Source: Atrichornis clamosus (taxonomy: Eukaryota; Chordata; Aves; Passeriformes; Menuridae). Taken from it: DNA of 64,000 nt. Within the stretch, counting starts at the first letter, position 1; each line of letters starts with the position of its first letter. The position numbers and the translations under genes are program-made. This document shows, one piece after another, positions 61,589 to 64,000 of this stretch. The stretch covers positions 62,001 through 126,000 of the forward strand of contig WBMZ01014013.1 of the NCBI GenBank assembly GCA_013400975.1, in the 5' to 3' direction. The notes beneath the pieces were generated by a model. It saw only the letters and a program-made list of their open reading frames with translations, ran no database searches and had not been told where the DNA came from.

Positions 61589-64000
61589 ATATATCTCTTC
61601 TAGGAGGTGGCACACTCCAAGAGCTTCCTCATTTGTTTGAGGGTATTTAGCATTTTTAATCTTGCAGACAGCAAACGCAGCAGGAAGCAGTGGCCAGAAG
61701 CAGAAATAAAGAGAAATAGAGCCCTGCAATGTCCTGACTGCAAGGGTAATTAAACATGCAAACAGTTCAGTAGGGCAGCAGTGAAACTGAGGGAACCAAA
61801 ATTACTTGGATGTTTAAAATAAGAATTAAGTATCTTCCAAAAGGTCTGCTTTCAGCCAGTCTCCAAGAGAAATTCTGTAGCAAGTACGTTCAAGAGGACA
61901 GGCTGAATTATCATAATGATCCTTCCTGGCTTGAACATCCTTGAATCCATCAACTGAAAATCCCTCTTCACAGCAAGAAAAGTTTCTTATATAAATGTAT
62001 ACATTCACTTTCTAATTCTGAAAATGAAAAATAATAATTAAAAAAAGGTAACAAAAAAACCCCCTTAGGTTTCGTTACATTAGAGAAATGGCTTTCACCA
62101 GAGTGTGGAATCAATTATTAACAAAATGTTCTGCTCTGAGACAGAAAGAACCATATCACGTTCAATTTGATTTTTCTATTTCTGCAGTGGGTAATATATA
62201 ATCAAAGTCTCCTGTCCTGTTAAAGTACAAAAGCTAATTACTAAACAAAGTCACAAAGTACGTACACTGTTTTCTCCCCAAAAAGGTGTGAATGGAAATT
62301 GACATTAACTACTTCTTCTTGAATCACAACTGTTATTTAGCAAATAAAACCAAAAAAATTTACTTCATTTACAAGTTTTCTCCTGCCCTCAAAGGAAACT
62401 CAGTGCTGACGCAGTATGATGTGTGCACACAGAAGAACAAAGTGGTAAATGTAACAAATATTGACAAGGCAATAGGATCAGTGTATCCACAGACAAATTA
62501 ATCCTTTAGATGTAGTCATTAGGTTAGGGAGTAAAATAGACACCATTTAGGCAGTGCATTTGAGAATCACCTCATGGGAGAACAGGCATCATTCTCAATA
62601 AATAATTCCAGAAAGACTTTAAATGCTTGCTAGCATACAGTGTTCCTTAAAAATACATCTGGGATCTGTTTCTGAAGGTGTCTGATTCCCAACTCACGAT
62701 CTATTTTTGTGATCTGGAGGCCGTATCATATTTTTTTTGCAAAGGAATTGAAGAACGGTGACCAGAAGACAATTTTAATTAATAAAATAAGACAAGGTTA
62801 CGCCACTTAGTAACAGAGAAACGTTTCAAATTATATAAAACCAGAAAATATTTCTAAAAAAATATGGTGAGAGACAGTAGAAATACCCACAATACAGAAC
62901 GTGCCAAACATTGGGTAAAAATCATCTTGTACAAAGACTTCAGAATGGTATCAAGAAAATGAAGTCATTGGGCAGGTTATTTGCTGTGTCAGAAAAGAAG
63001 TGTTCAAAACCAAACAAAGCTATGAAATATGGGCTTAAATAATTGCATAGTGTGGCTCTGACCCAGAACCACTTTTAAGTATTTTGAGTACCTGATCTTG
63101 ACTTGCAGAACTCAGGGGAGGAAAATCTCTTCAAAGCACTCAACCAACAAACTGAAAATGTAAAACAGAAATTCTCATCCTGCCTATCCAGAAACACAAT
63201 GCTACACATTTATTAATATTTTGAAATAATCTCTCCTATGCTAAATAAGATTTAAAGAATCACCTCTGCCCTTCTTGATCTCCCATTTCTTATTTGAACC
63301 AAGAGAATAAAAATACCTTTCTCAGCATTTTGCTATTACTCTTCTACACAAAGCATTTTATTAAAAAAAAAAAAATTAACTTGGTTCTGCAAGAACCAAC
63401 CAATAATCATGCAAATGATAAATTTGCAGCCAGACACCTTAAGGCAGGATTATACCCACCTCAAGATGACCGCAGAGCAGCACATAAAAAGTACATTTCA
63501 CAGACACTTAAACAAGACAATGCTTCTTGAGAACGAGCACCAGAGATAAACACATTGCCACCATGAGTTACCACGCACTGAATAATTTTTAGGCACATAT
63601 AATGGCCATGTGCTGTGTCAAGCAAGGTTTCAGGCACTCCCCAGAACTCCATCAGTTCCAGAGGGCTAACAAAGAGGTATTTAAGACCTTCTCTCTCACA
63701 GGAACAAATCATGTTTTCCAAAAAATGAGCAGAGTTCCACTCTCTTGCCTTATGAAATACAGGTAACTGTGTCTCATCATCTGCACATGAGACTCAGGAT
63801 AAGTTTCACCCTATTTCTGCCACAAGTAAAAGTAACATGAGATACTAAACCAAACTTCTATACATCTAAAGAAGAAGTTAACAAGAACATTTTATTGAGA
63901 ACTAAGGTCAGAGTAAGATAAGGAAACAACATTTGTAGATTTGTGTCTTATTACAGGAAAATAAGACTGGAATAACAAAGAGGTTTGGTTTAGAATTCTC
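61589..64000. other. Unique AT-rich sequence, no gene seen
   Basis: No exon, RNA gene or named repeat is supported. An A-run of 13 lies near 63363-63375. The plus-strand frames 62292-62501 and 63294-63530 and the minus-strand frame 63461-63721 carry no recognisable domain. Confidence 0.6.

Noticed and set aside
1..64000. CRISPR arrays, insertion sequences, operons, ribosome-binding sites
   Set aside because: None is present. The repeat types and base composition indicate vertebrate nuclear DNA, where such features are not expected.

Overview
The window looks like vertebrate, specifically avian (most likely passerine), nuclear DNA. It is AT-rich, has no operon-like gene packing, and no open reading frame longer than about 163 codons. 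The organism clue is its repeats: several CR1-family LINE fragments, two of them very close to the bird CR1 3' end as I remember it, and one degraded LTR of the avian endogenous-retrovirus type. The low repeat density and lack of Alu/L1-like sequence also fit a bird. I found no protein-coding exon, tRNA, rRNA or known microRNA that I could support, so the window is best read as a gene desert or the inside of a very long intron.

Layout: 1-1386 is plain AT-rich sequence. A degraded LTR lies at about 1387-2103. From 2.1 to 15.7 kb there is unique sequence with small simple repeats and two stretches that look regulatory (6.47-6.50 kb and 6.84-7.09 kb). A longer candidate enhancer with homeodomain-type sites lies at 15.7-16.33 kb, followed by a 60-bp CR1 tail at 17.90 kb. 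The most distinctive part is 18.54-20.1 kb. It holds a compact CpG island with a minus-strand TATA box, an unbroken run of 40 A, long purine and pyrimidine tracts, a pair of CCAAT boxes one NF-Y spacing apart, and a plus-strand TATA-like element. I read this as a candidate divergent promoter, possibly for a non-coding RNA or for distant exons outside the window.

From 20 to 64 kb the sequence is mostly unique and AT-rich. It is broken by two young minus-strand CR1 tails (43.06-43.33 and 58.77-59.02 kb), two much older plus-strand CR1 remnants (49.67 and 61.19-61.59 kb), a close pair of AP-1 sites at 40.1 kb, a TAAT-rich segment at 55.3-55.6 kb, and a handful of short hairpins and microsatellites. 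All regulatory calls are inferences from base composition and motifs. Cross-species alignment would decide them.
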